34,053 nt of DNA, from assembly GCF_001597745.1 (NCBI RefSeq), contig NZ_LUHJ01000003.1, positions 1-34,053 on the forward strand. Direction: 5' to 3'. Numbering within the stretch: the stretch's first letter is position 1; each line of letters starts with the position of its first letter. The notes beneath the pieces are model-generated. The model saw only the letters and a program-made list of their open reading frames with translations, made no database searches and was not told where the DNA came from. Made by a program: the position numbers and the translations under genes. Below, one piece after another: positions 1-8,595 of the stretch. Source of the DNA: Anabaena sp. 4-3. GTDB taxonomy: Bacteria; Cyanobacteriota; Cyanobacteriia; Cyanobacteriales; Nostocaceae.

Positions 1-68
1 TCACCAATAATTTATCAATAACATCCTGTAAATCCTTAAATCCTGGACATCCTGATTCAGACAAAAAA
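1..68. repeat. Terminal direct repeat, copy A (identical to window end)
   Basis: These 68 bases are identical to 33986-34053. A third, internal copy lies at 33834-33901. After the shared run of six A's, copy A continues with T and the internal copy with another A, which is where an assembly graph would branch. The simplest reading is the overlap of a circular contig; the alternative is a dispersed repeat that broke the assembly at both ends. The unit has the cyanobacterial AATCCTGTAAATCCT / ATTCAGACA composition seen in other gaps of the defence cassette. Confidence 0.9.
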
Positions 69-73
69 TATTC

Positions 74-970
74 ATGTATACAGAAGACCAAATCAAAAAC
101 CTATTTGGAAACAAAGCGGTAGAATACATAAAAAATAAAAATACAGGTGGTGTTAGCAACAGCAAAGGTAACACTTACGAAAACGTTTTTGCTATCTACA
201 AAATATCATCATTATCTAAAAACGTTATAGAAAAAGAAACAGAAATTTATTTATTAAGCCAATGTCTATCTTTTATTGATGACTTAATTATTGAACTTGT
301 CTCAGAAAACACACTGCAACACTATCAACTAAAAAATAGTTCTAATATTACTTGGGGAACAGGAGAAAAATCCATAAATGACGACTTTAAAAAACAGTAT
401 GAATTAAACAAATCAATTTCTAAAGAATCAGAACTTGCGCTTGTAGTTTCTTCCTTAGAACTCCAAGATAAATTACAAGCGAACATACCCAATGATATTA
501 AAGACTATAGCCAAGTTATTTACTTCTATTTTGCCGATAGTTTGCCTAAAATAATTGCTCAAGAACCTGATTTTAGACATTCATTAGAATATTTATGTGC
601 TTTTGAAAACCCAGAACCAGATAAACTTGAATGTTTGGCTACAGTTTTACTAGGTGCTTGGGTAGCTAGTGAAAAATCTAAAGTACCTATTATGGATATT
701 CTCAAAAAAGCTCAAAACTTCATTCCTTCATATATTCGTTCCTTTAAAACAGAACTACAGCTAGACCCAGAAATAAAAGAAATCTTTGATAAAATAGACG
801 GTTTCACATATAATTTAACCAGAGGCTTTTTACAATGGGAGTATTTTGACGGACTAAATGCAGGAACATTATATTACAGTATCGAAACACCAAGGTTTCA
901 AAAATTTCAGGAACTTATTAAAAAAAATCGCCCCACTTCCTTTGAAGAATTGGAGGTGTTCTTGATATGA
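74..970 (+). CDS. Cap4/DUF4297-like nuclease candidate of the defence cassette
   Basis: 298 residues; probably a DNA nuclease effector of the surrounding antiphage module. Visible: an N-terminal GVSNSKGNTYENVFAIYK segment (E36), a D69-D70 pair in SFIDDLIIE, then YQLK (Q85, K87) followed by SSNITWG. An upstream Glu, an Asp and a Q-x-K is the PD-(D/E)XK variant known from DUF4297 / Cap4-type dsDNA nucleases. The rest is mostly helical and unrecognised. The start is the first ATG of the frame, without a clear Shine-Dalgarno, directly after the terminal repeat. It overlaps the next gene by 4 bases (ATGA), so the two are probably translated together. If the window is circular, its upstream neighbour is the methyltransferase ending at 33656. 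The family assignment rests on the motif pattern only. Confidence 0.7.
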   Translation: MYTEDQIKNLFGNKAVEYIKNKNTGGVSNSKGNTYENVFAIYKISSLSKNVIEKETEIYLLSQCLSFIDDLIIELVSENTLQHYQLKNSSNITWGTGEKSINDDFKKQYELNKSISKESELALVVSSLELQDKLQANIPNDIKDYSQVIYFYFADSLPKIIAQEPDFRHSLEYLCAFENPEPDKLECLATVLLGAWVASEKSKVPIMDILKKAQNFIPSYIRSFKTELQLDPEIKEIFDKIDGFTYNLTRGFLQWEYFDGLNAGTLYYSIETPRFQKFQELIKKNRPTSFEELEVFLI

Positions 971-1686
971 CTAGGCTATATTCAGACATTTGTAATCAAG
1001 ACGTTCAGAAATTACTGGAAACATTAGCCAATAAGAACGTGAATCCAGACCTGTACAAAGAAACTATGACCAAGTTAGGTAGTAATCTTGGTAAATTTTT
1101 AGTATCTAAAATTAATAATAAAAATCCTGATATATACCTTGCTTGTACAGTAGAAGATGCTGATTTTTTAGCTAAAGGCATACTTTCAAAATTAGAAAAT
1201 CATTATCACAATATTGGCTTTGCTTGTTTTTGGAACAAGCGATTTTCTCCCTTTGAAATCGAAGATTTAAAAGTAGCTCCCATCCTCAAAAAATATCAAG
1301 AACCTACCCATGAAAAGGTTCAGTATTTGATTGTCATTAAATCTATTATTTCTGGTGCTTGTGTAGTCAGAACTAACTTAGTGAACTTGATTCAAAAAAT
1401 AGAACCAGAGAAAATATTTATAGTTGCACCTGTCATTTATAAAAATGCAGAACAAAAACTCAAAGATGAATTTGACGAAAATATCTATAGTAAATTTGAA
1501 TTTCTTTATTTTGCTAAAGACGATGAACGCACCCAAGAAGGTGAAGTAATACCAGGAATAGGAGGTAATGTCTATTTAAGATTAGGATTTGAGGGACAAG
1601 ATAATAAAAATGAATATATCCCTGAAATCGTCAAAAAGAGACGTTCCCAATTTATACGTCAAAAACAGGAAATTCATCATAGTTAA
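967..1686 (+). CDS. Phosphoribosyltransferase-like (PRTase fold) protein
   Basis: 239 residues. The central segment VQYLIVIKSIISGACVVRT (about 118-136) followed by IEPEKIFIVAPVIYKN resembles the PRPP-binding strand and loop of type I phosphoribosyltransferases and the strand after it. A GIGGNVYLRLGF motif lies near 197-208. Canonical enzymes carry an acidic pair just before the SGAT-like loop; here that position reads Ile-Lys-Ser, so catalysis may be lost or altered and the protein may only bind a nucleotide-like ligand. It is translationally coupled (ATGA) to the nuclease candidate upstream, suggesting an obligate partner or regulator. The fold is inferred by pattern; no other function is suggested by the sequence. 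Confidence 0.6.
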   Translation: MTRLYSDICNQDVQKLLETLANKNVNPDLYKETMTKLGSNLGKFLVSKINNKNPDIYLACTVEDADFLAKGILSKLENHYHNIGFACFWNKRFSPFEIEDLKVAPILKKYQEPTHEKVQYLIVIKSIISGACVVRTNLVNLIQKIEPEKIFIVAPVIYKNAEQKLKDEFDENIYSKFEFLYFAKDDERTQEGEVIPGIGGNVYLRLGFEGQDNKNEYIPEIVKKRRSQFIRQKQEIHHS

Positions 1687-1699
1687 TGAAAATTCAATA

Positions 1700-1857
1700 T
1701 CTGAATTAGGGTGAACAGGATGATTGATTATGTTTAGCTATCAGTCCAATTATTTCATTGATATCAAACAAACATCCAGAAATCGCCAAATACCTTAAAT
1801 CTTGAGGCTAACCATAATTTTGTAAATCCTTAAATCACGTAAATCCTAATTCAGACA
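1700..1857. repeat. Degenerate inverted pair of AGGATT-type repeats in intergenic gap
   Basis: The 171-base gap between the PRTase-like gene and the giant helicase holds a decayed copy reading CTGAATTAGG..ACAGGATGATT (about 1700-1724) and a facing copy with TGTAAATCCTTAAATC and AATCCTAATTCAGACA (1821-1857) that ends exactly at the ATG. They are diverged relatives of the repeats at 33651-34053 and 1-68. Paired in RNA they could form a long weak stem. I see no clear promoter. Confidence 0.6.
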
Positions 1858-4800
1858 ATGAAAATACCAGTCAAACTACAAGAACTATTACAACAACCAG
1901 AAGCTGCAATATTATCTATTAGTTCCCTTATAGGACAAAAATTAGCATTGGTTGATTGTACTAATATCGCTTCTGTCACCTCTGAACAACTAAACCTAAT
2001 TTTTACCCATATTCCCCAAGAATGGGATTATAGAGAACTCACAGAAATCTTTGACACTAACACCCTCACGGACACCTTTATTAACCAACTTTATCAATAC
2101 ATTGATCAACGCTTAGGACGCACACCCACCCAACAAACAACTACATCTCCACTATCAACTCCTGATTCCCTTGATATATTCAACTTCCGTAATGAAATTA
2201 TAGGCGATTATCGCCGTTATATAGAAAGCTTCTTAAAAATACGTGATACCAGAGTCGAAGAATTTGTTAATCAAGAACTAGAAAAAGGACAACTTTGGAC
2301 AAATCCCCTAGTACAATTAAATCCTAAATATCGTCCTGGTGCAACAGTCAATGAATTAGTCAAAAACGGTATTCTCCATCCTGACTGTATTCAATACTTC
2401 TCTAAAAATGGTAATCCCTTTCACTTCCATTTCCATCAAAAACAAGCATTTGAAACTGCCCAAAAACAAGAACCTTATGTATTAACAACGGGTACAGGTT
2501 CAGGGAAAAGTATGACTTATGTTGTACCTATTTTTGATGACTTACTACGACATCCAGATATTCAAGGAGTTAGGGCAATATTAGTATATCCCATGAATGC
2601 CCTGATTAACTCCCAAGAAGAAGAATTAAAGAAATTCCTCAACAACGTTCCTAATAGTCATATTCGCGTTGCTAAATACACCGGACAAGAAAGCTTAACT
2701 ATAAAAACGGAAATTCAAAATAACCCACCTCACATATTATTAACTAACTATGTGATGCTGGAATTAATGCTTTCCCGCACCCAAGAAGAAAAACTCGTTG
2801 CTTCCCCAGAATTAAAATTTCTCGTATTAGATGAACTGCATACTTATAGAGGTAGACAAGGTGCAGATGTAGCGATATTAATTAGAAAATTACGTCAACG
2901 CTGTGGACAAAATTTATTATGTATTGGCACAAGTGCTACCATGTCCACAGAAGGAACACGCACACAACGTCGTCAAGTAGTTGCAGATGTAGCGAGTAAA
3001 TTATTTGGTGTCGAAATTAAACCTGATAACGTCATTGACGAAACTTTAGAACGTTCCATTAAACGTCCTGAACCTACCATTACAGAACTGCAAGAAAGCA
3101 TTGACAAAGGTTTACCACCAGAAGCAGAACAGACACTAGAGAATTTCCAAAACCATCCTTTAAGTTACTGGATAGAAATGACCTTTGGTTTAGAAGATAA
3201 ACAAGGTCATCTTGTCCGACGTACACCCATCACCCTAGAAGCAGGTGCAGAAGCATTAGCTAATCAAACCCAACTTCCCCCAGAAACTTGTCTTAATGTT
3301 CTCAAACAGATGTTTTTATGGGGAAGTAAAGTCAAAGGTTTAGCATTTAGACTCCATCAATTTATCTCCCAAGGTGGTAGCGTTTACTCTACGATTGAAA
3401 CTCCAGCACAACGCTTCCTCACCCTAGAAGGACAATATACCACCACAGAAGAACGTTTACTTTATCCCCTCGTCTTTTGTCGGGAATGCGGACATGATTA
3501 TTATGTCGTCAACTACAACAACGACAAACAAATAGTCCTTCCCCAACTCCCCACAGCTTTAGACATTAGTCCCGAATATGCTGATATCCAAGCAGGTTAT
3601 CTTACTTTAGACGAACCAGGACTTTGGGATGCTTATAAAGATGAAGAAAGACTTCCTGACTCCTGGTTTACCGAAACCAAAAAGAAAGGACGAGTTCCTA
3701 AAAAAGATTATGCTAAATTCATTCCCCAAAAATTACAAATTCTCCCCAACGGAAAAGTTACAACTTCCCCATTACAGGGAACTACTTGTTGGTTTGTTCC
3801 TAGACCATTTCGCGTGTGTTTAAACTGTGGTGTAGTTCATGATGGAAATAAAAACGAATTTACCAAACTTTCGCGCTTGAGTAGTGAAGGTAGAAGTACC
3901 GCTACCACCCTCCTCTGTTTATCCACTGTCAGCCGTTTAAAACAAGTTTTCACAGGCGAAAAAGCCCAAGCCGCAAAAATTCTCAGTTTTACCGATAATC
4001 GCCAGGATGCCTCATTACAAGCAGGGCATTTTAATGATTTTGTACAAACGAGTTTTTTACGTGCTGCTTTATTAGGTGCATTGCAAAGTAAAGGACAACT
4101 TACTCATAGTGAATTAGTGAGTGAAGTTATCAAACAAATGGGACTAACTCAAGCAGAGTATGCCAAAGAAGTAGCAGAATTTGGCAGAGGTAAACAGCGC
4201 AATGAAGACGCTTTTCGGAAACTAATTGAATATCGTCTCTATGAAGATTTACGTCGGGGATGGCGTATTGTCCAACCGAATTTGGAACAGTGCGGACTAT
4301 TGGTGATTCAATATGATGGACTACAAGATATCTGCGCTGAACCCGCCTTGTGGCAAAAACACCGTCACCCTGTGCTTCTGCAAGCTTCCCCCCAAGAACG
4401 ATTTATTGCTGCACAAGCTTTATTGAATCATCTGCGTCGGGAATTAGCTGTTGATGCCAAATTGCTACAACCAGACCAAAGAGATTCACTGATTCGAGAA
4501 GTTTTCCAAGCAATTAAAGAACCTTGGGTATTTGATGAAAACGAACAGTTACACCAAGCAACTTGGGCAACAATCGCCAGTGGCACTAACGAAAAAGCTA
4601 AAGTTAAACTCACCACCAAAAGTAAAATCGGTAGATTTTTGCGTTCTCCCAAAGCTTGGTCACTCCGCAGTGAAGTGTTAACAGAAGTGGAGTACAGTAA
4701 TTTAATCACTACTTTTGTTAATGCCCTGGCAGATGCTGGCTATCTATACCAAGATAAAGCAGGAATTCAACTGAGAATTGATGCCTTAGTTTGGAAAGCT

Positions 4801-7182
4801 ACCAAATTAAGCGAGATTCCCCCAGACCCACTCACCTCTAAGCGTTTACAGGGTCAAGAGGATGCCAAGATACCAGTTAATAGCTTCTTCCAAGAATTTT
4901 ATCAAAACAATGCCCGCAAAATTCAAACAATGGAAGGGCGAGAACATACCGGACAGGTACGCACCCAAGCACGTCAAGAACGAGAAGAAAGATTCAGAAA
5001 AGGGGAATTAGCAAGTTTATTCTGTTCTCCGACAATGGAGTTGGGGATTGATATCTCTGACCTCAGTGTTGTCCATCTGCGGAACGTTCCCCCTAGTCCC
5101 GCAAATTATGCCCAACGTAGCGGACGTGCGGGAAGAAGTGGACAGGAAGCTTTGGTAATAACTTATGCTGCTATTGGTAGTGGACATGATCAATATTTCT
5201 TCCAACGTCAACAGCAAATGGTAGCTGGTGCTGTTGCACCTCCCAAACTAGAATTAGCAAACCAAGATTTAGTTCAATCTCATGTGTATTCAATTTGGTT
5301 AGCACATACGGGAGTGTATCTAAATGACTCCATGAACCAAGTTCTAGATTTAGATGTTGTTGATTATCCCCTGAAAGAAAGTATCCGTCAACAATTGATA
5401 CTTAGTCCTGCAAAATTAGCTGAATGTCTGCAAGCAACTCAGTCAATACTTGCAGATACCTTCTGTCAAAGTGATTTACAAAAAGCCTCTTGGTATTCTG
5501 TACATTGGCTACAATTTACCCTAGAAAATGCACTGAATACCTTTGATAGAAAGTGCGATCGCTGGCGTGAACTATTCCGTGAAGCAGTGATGCAATTAAG
5601 CAAGGCTCGTGACATTATAGATCGTCATGCCAGAGGCTGTGCTACCCAAGAAGAAAATGACACTGCTAAAGCACAGGAGCGAGAAGCATTACGACAAAGA
5701 AGCTTGTTGGTTGGACTAAACCAAGGTAAGAGTAATAGCGAATTTGAATTTTATCCGTACCGCTACTTTGCTGCTGAAGGATTCTTACCAGGGTTCAACT
5801 TCCCTCGCTTACCTGTGCGAGCATTCATTCCCACCAATGATGGGGGTGAATTTATCTCTCGTCCCCGTGTTGTCGCTTTACGTGAATTCGCACCCAGTAA
5901 TATCATTTACTATGAAGGTAGCAAATTCATGGTGTCAAAAACCAAAGTACCTGTCGGCGGAATTGATAGCCAATATAAACGGGTGACAGTTTGCTTTAAT
6001 TGCGGTTATTTCCACGAAGGTAATTTTCGGGACACTTGCGAAAATTGTGGCGCACAGATCAAAGGAGATACCTATCAAAATATCGCTAAATTAAATCGTG
6101 TCCTGTCAATGGACACAGCACTGACTCGCAGAAGAGAGCGTATTACCTGCGATGAAGAAGAACGACTCAAGTATGGTTATAACATTACCACCCATTTCCG
6201 CTATGCCCTTCAAAAACAAGAATCAGCTACAGTTCTAGCAGCAGATAATACACCATTATTCAAATTAACCTACGGAGCTACAGCAACTATTTGGCGTATT
6301 AACAGAGGACTGAAGAAAAACACCGAGGAACGTGGGTTTAAATTAGATACTAAAACAGGTATTTGGGGAGATGCAAAAAATAATGTCCCCAGCGATAGCT
6401 TGCATACAGAAGTGAACTTAATGGTAGATGACACTTGCAATATTCTCGTCATTGAACCCTTAGAAGTTCCCCAAGATAACAAAGAAGCGTTTATTGCTAC
6501 TCTCCAATATACCCTAGAAACAGCAATTCAAGCAGTTTATAAATTAGAACCAGATGAACTGGACTCAGAAAGATTAGGAGAAGGAAAATATTTGCTGTTT
6601 TGGGAAGCATCAGAAGGTGGTGCAGGAGTTTTATCTCAACTACTCCAACAAGCAGATGCTTTTGTAAAAATTGCCAATGCTGCTTTAGATATCTGTCATT
6701 TCTTAGAACCCAAGGATACCTGTGTGCAAGCTTGCTATGAGTGTTTACTTTCCTACAGGAATCAATTTGACCATCCTTTAATTAATCGTCATCTGATTAA
6801 ACCTTTACTGGATGAACTGCAAGGAAGTGCAGTAGAAATATCAGGTGTGTTCCGGGATGAACAATATCAAAAGCTCCTTTCCCAAACAGATCCGAACTCG
6901 GATTTTGAACGAGCGGTACTACAGGAGATTTATCAACGTGGGTATAAACTACCTGATGCTGCACAGGAATTGATTCCTGAAGCAAATTGTAAACCAGATT
7001 TTGTGTATAAGGAGGAAGCGATCGCACTCTTTTGTGATGGCTCTGTTCATGATAGTCCTGAGCAGAAAAGGCAAGACCAAATTGAGCGGGATAATCTCAG
7101 GTACAACGCCAGTTATCAAATTTTGACCCTGCGCCATGATGAGGATTGGCGTGAGAAACTGGAGATTTTAGGGAGTTTGTGA
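1858..7182 (+). CDS. Giant DEAD-helicase / DUF1998 protein with C-terminal nuclease-like domain (DruE/MrfA/DrmA-B-like)
   Basis: 1774 residues, a superfamily 2 helicase. Order: N-terminal region; Walker A GTGSGKS (about 212-218); DELH box (325-328) and SATM (near 360); a CREC cysteine pair (541/544) and a CLNC pair (654/657); TDNRQD (near 713); SPTMELGIDIS (near 1058) and QRSGRAGRSG (about 1086-1095), helicase motifs V-VI; a four-cysteine zinc site (1379, 1382, 1394, 1397); EGGAGVL (near 1586) with cysteines at about 1622, 1626 and 1629, typical of DUF1998; and a C-terminal segment with KPDF, FCDGSVHD and a D..ERDNLR tail, like Vsr/DUF559 PD-(D/E)XK nucleases. DISARM normally splits helicase (DrmA) and DUF1998 (DrmB); size and fusion match DruE of Druantia and the MrfA/YprA repair helicases. 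With a methyltransferase and SNF2 helicase in the same cassette, a role in restricting invading DNA is likely. Confidence 0.9.
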   Translation: MKIPVKLQELLQQPEAAILSISSLIGQKLALVDCTNIASVTSEQLNLIFTHIPQEWDYRELTEIFDTNTLTDTFINQLYQYIDQRLGRTPTQQTTTSPLSTPDSLDIFNFRNEIIGDYRRYIESFLKIRDTRVEEFVNQELEKGQLWTNPLVQLNPKYRPGATVNELVKNGILHPDCIQYFSKNGNPFHFHFHQKQAFETAQKQEPYVLTTGTGSGKSMTYVVPIFDDLLRHPDIQGVRAILVYPMNALINSQEEELKKFLNNVPNSHIRVAKYTGQESLTIKTEIQNNPPHILLTNYVMLELMLSRTQEEKLVASPELKFLVLDELHTYRGRQGADVAILIRKLRQRCGQNLLCIGTSATMSTEGTRTQRRQVVADVASKLFGVEIKPDNVIDETLERSIKRPEPTITELQESIDKGLPPEAEQTLENFQNHPLSYWIEMTFGLEDKQGHLVRRTPITLEAGAEALANQTQLPPETCLNVLKQMFLWGSKVKGLAFRLHQFISQGGSVYSTIETPAQRFLTLEGQYTTTEERLLYPLVFCRECGHDYYVVNYNNDKQIVLPQLPTALDISPEYADIQAGYLTLDEPGLWDAYKDEERLPDSWFTETKKKGRVPKKDYAKFIPQKLQILPNGKVTTSPLQGTTCWFVPRPFRVCLNCGVVHDGNKNEFTKLSRLSSEGRSTATTLLCLSTVSRLKQVFTGEKAQAAKILSFTDNRQDASLQAGHFNDFVQTSFLRAALLGALQSKGQLTHSELVSEVIKQMGLTQAEYAKEVAEFGRGKQRNEDAFRKLIEYRLYEDLRRGWRIVQPNLEQCGLLVIQYDGLQDICAEPALWQKHRHPVLLQASPQERFIAAQALLNHLRRELAVDAKLLQPDQRDSLIREVFQAIKEPWVFDENEQLHQATWATIASGTNEKAKVKLTTKSKIGRFLRSPKAWSLRSEVLTEVEYSNLITTFVNALADAGYLYQDKAGIQLRIDALVWKATKLSEIPPDPLTSKRLQGQEDAKIPVNSFFQEFYQNNARKIQTMEGREHTGQVRTQARQEREERFRKGELASLFCSPTMELGIDISDLSVVHLRNVPPSPANYAQRSGRAGRSGQEALVITYAAIGSGHDQYFFQRQQQMVAGAVAPPKLELANQDLVQSHVYSIWLAHTGVYLNDSMNQVLDLDVVDYPLKESIRQQLILSPAKLAECLQATQSILADTFCQSDLQKASWYSVHWLQFTLENALNTFDRKCDRWRELFREAVMQLSKARDIIDRHARGCATQEENDTAKAQEREALRQRSLLVGLNQGKSNSEFEFYPYRYFAAEGFLPGFNFPRLPVRAFIPTNDGGEFISRPRVVALREFAPSNIIYYEGSKFMVSKTKVPVGGIDSQYKRVTVCFNCGYFHEGNFRDTCENCGAQIKGDTYQNIAKLNRVLSMDTALTRRRERITCDEEERLKYGYNITTHFRYALQKQESATVLAADNTPLFKLTYGATATIWRINRGLKKNTEERGFKLDTKTGIWGDAKNNVPSDSLHTEVNLMVDDTCNILVIEPLEVPQDNKEAFIATLQYTLETAIQAVYKLEPDELDSERLGEGKYLLFWEASEGGAGVLSQLLQQADAFVKIANAALDICHFLEPKDTCVQACYECLLSYRNQFDHPLINRHLIKPLLDELQGSAVEISGVFRDEQYQKLLSQTDPNSDFERAVLQEIYQRGYKLPDAAQELIPEANCKPDFVYKEEAIALFCDGSVHDSPEQKRQDQIERDNLRYNASYQILTLRHDEDWREKLEILGSL

Positions 7183-7463
7183 GGGCAGACTGAGCTACCC
7201 TTAAATCATGGGAGGACACGCTCAATCCAGTTAGAAATAACAGAAGATTAAGGGTTTTAAACATCTGCATAACAGAACTTTACAACCTATCCAATTTGTG
7301 TAACTTCTGTTAAAAATTGCATGATTTTTTTATCACTCACAACTTACTCAAAATTATAGCTCAATTCTAAATTATCACGAGATTATTCATCGTGATTATC
7401 CTCACATTCGAGGAAAAATTGGAGGTCAATATCCGTGAAACTTTTACTGGCAAGGAAAATGTT

Positions 7464-7913
7464 ATGAAATTATATAAATCTGCATCAGCTTTTAGCCTGG
7501 GTCTAGCACTAACACTCGTTATGTGTAGTGGGATAGAATTGAGCTTTACTGCACCAGGGTTGGCCCAAAAACTTATGAATCCTGGTGCTGCCAATGATGA
7601 ATGGAGGCCAATCAAAAAAATGGTCTTTAATTACCTTGTCCAAGATTTCAAAAAGAGCGGTATTTATTTAGGACGAAGTGCAAAAGTTAAAGTTTCACCA
7701 TTAATAATGAGCGGAGATTGGTTACTAGCAAGTTGGTTCATTGTTAGTAGAGAAAATCCAAATGGTTGGGCAGGTCAACTGTTGTTTAAAAAAGAAAATA
7801 ATCGTTGGCTTTACAAAGGTGGTGGCAACTACATCCAAGATGTTCAGACCCTTATAGAGTTTGGTGTTCCACGCGAAAATGCAGAAGGTTTAGCAGAGGG
7901 TGCAGATATTTAA
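7464..7913 (+). CDS. Small secreted hypothetical protein
   Basis: 149 residues from the ATG at 7464. The frame is open from 7392, but only this start gives a signal peptide: MKLYKSAS, then a hydrophobic core FSLGLALTLVMCSG and probable cleavage after GLAQ. A purine-rich GGCAAGGAAAA stretch precedes it. The mature part has a regular strand pattern (WLLASWFIVS, GWAGQLLFKKENNRWLYKGGG) and an acidic C terminus. No family recognised; some cyanobacterial exported proteins have this NTF2/beta-sheet-like look, which is weak inference. It is separated from the defence cassette by about 280 bases and has its own reading context, so it need not belong to it. Confidence 0.65.
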   Translation: MKLYKSASAFSLGLALTLVMCSGIELSFTAPGLAQKLMNPGAANDEWRPIKKMVFNYLVQDFKKSGIYLGRSAKVKVSPLIMSGDWLLASWFIVSRENPNGWAGQLLFKKENNRWLYKGGGNYIQDVQTLIEFGVPRENAEGLAEGADI

Positions 7914-7937
7914 ATGATAATAATTCAGAGTCAGATA

Positions 7938-8430
7938 GGCATTGAGCCGAGATAAGCGCAAAAGCGGAAATAGAGGCTGAAAACCGTTGCTAATTCTAGT
8001 TTTCAAAGATTTTAGTAGTTAGAGAAATTGCTACTTCAAATGGTCGCTTGATATTTGGTATCAAGACTATATAATTGCTGTAATCCTTGATATATTTGGT
8101 GTTTAGGGACTGTTAGTTACTAGCGTTCGCGGCTGTTTTAGGGGAATTTATGTTGTTAATTTTGACTTTTACCAACTTTCGATGATTGAATAGTTTCTTT
8201 CTTCATCCCCAAAACCCTTAAAAAATCAATGTTACTCTGCTGTCAAATGCCAACTTTCACCCAAAGGTTGGTATTTGAGAGAGCAAAAACAAAATTTATT
8301 AGTAACTGTGTACTAAATTCAGCCTGACTGTATTCAGGTAAAACTGGAGGTAGCAAAAAACCTGAAAGCTATATATGACAGGACTTTTCAGCCTCTATTT
8401 CCGTTTTTGCAGCTATCTCGGCTCTATGCC
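7938..8430. mobile_element. MITE-like element 1 (46-bp imperfect terminal inverted repeats, about 493 bp)
   Basis: Bases 7938-7983 and 8385-8430 are inverted repeats matching at 41 of 46 positions (GGCATTGAGCCGAGATA at the left tip; inner end GGAAATAGAGGCTGAAAA). The interior of about 400 bases has no convincing gene. The element fills most of the 682-base gap 7914-8595. A related element with similar tips lies at 24172-24601, supporting a non-autonomous transposable family. I see no clear target-site duplication. Confidence 0.75.
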
Positions 8431-8454
8431 ACCCAAATGCTTCTGAAAAATGGA

Positions 8455-8491
8455 GAACGCAATCCTAATAATCCCTATCAGGGATTGAAAG
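8455..8491 (+). repeat. Solitary CRISPR-repeat-like 37-mer
   Basis: A 37-base stretch with the internal palindrome ATCCCTATCAGGGAT and the 3' tail TTGAAAG resembles the 37-nt CRISPR repeats of Nostocales that end in AGGGATTGAAAC. Only one copy exists in the window, with no spacer-repeat series and no cas gene. It may be a relic of an array or a captured repeat. The comparison is from memory of that repeat family. Confidence 0.45.
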
Positions 8492-8595
8492 ACTGCATAA
8501 CATGAGCGTTCGCACAAAATACTCACTTGTGATTCCCATGCCCAGGCGTTCATTCACTGCCAGTTCTACTCCCTACTCCCGTAACCAAATTAGCT

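Noticed and set aside
8455-8491. A CRISPR array
   Set aside because: Only one repeat-like unit; no second copy at spacer distance, so it is listed as a repeat only.
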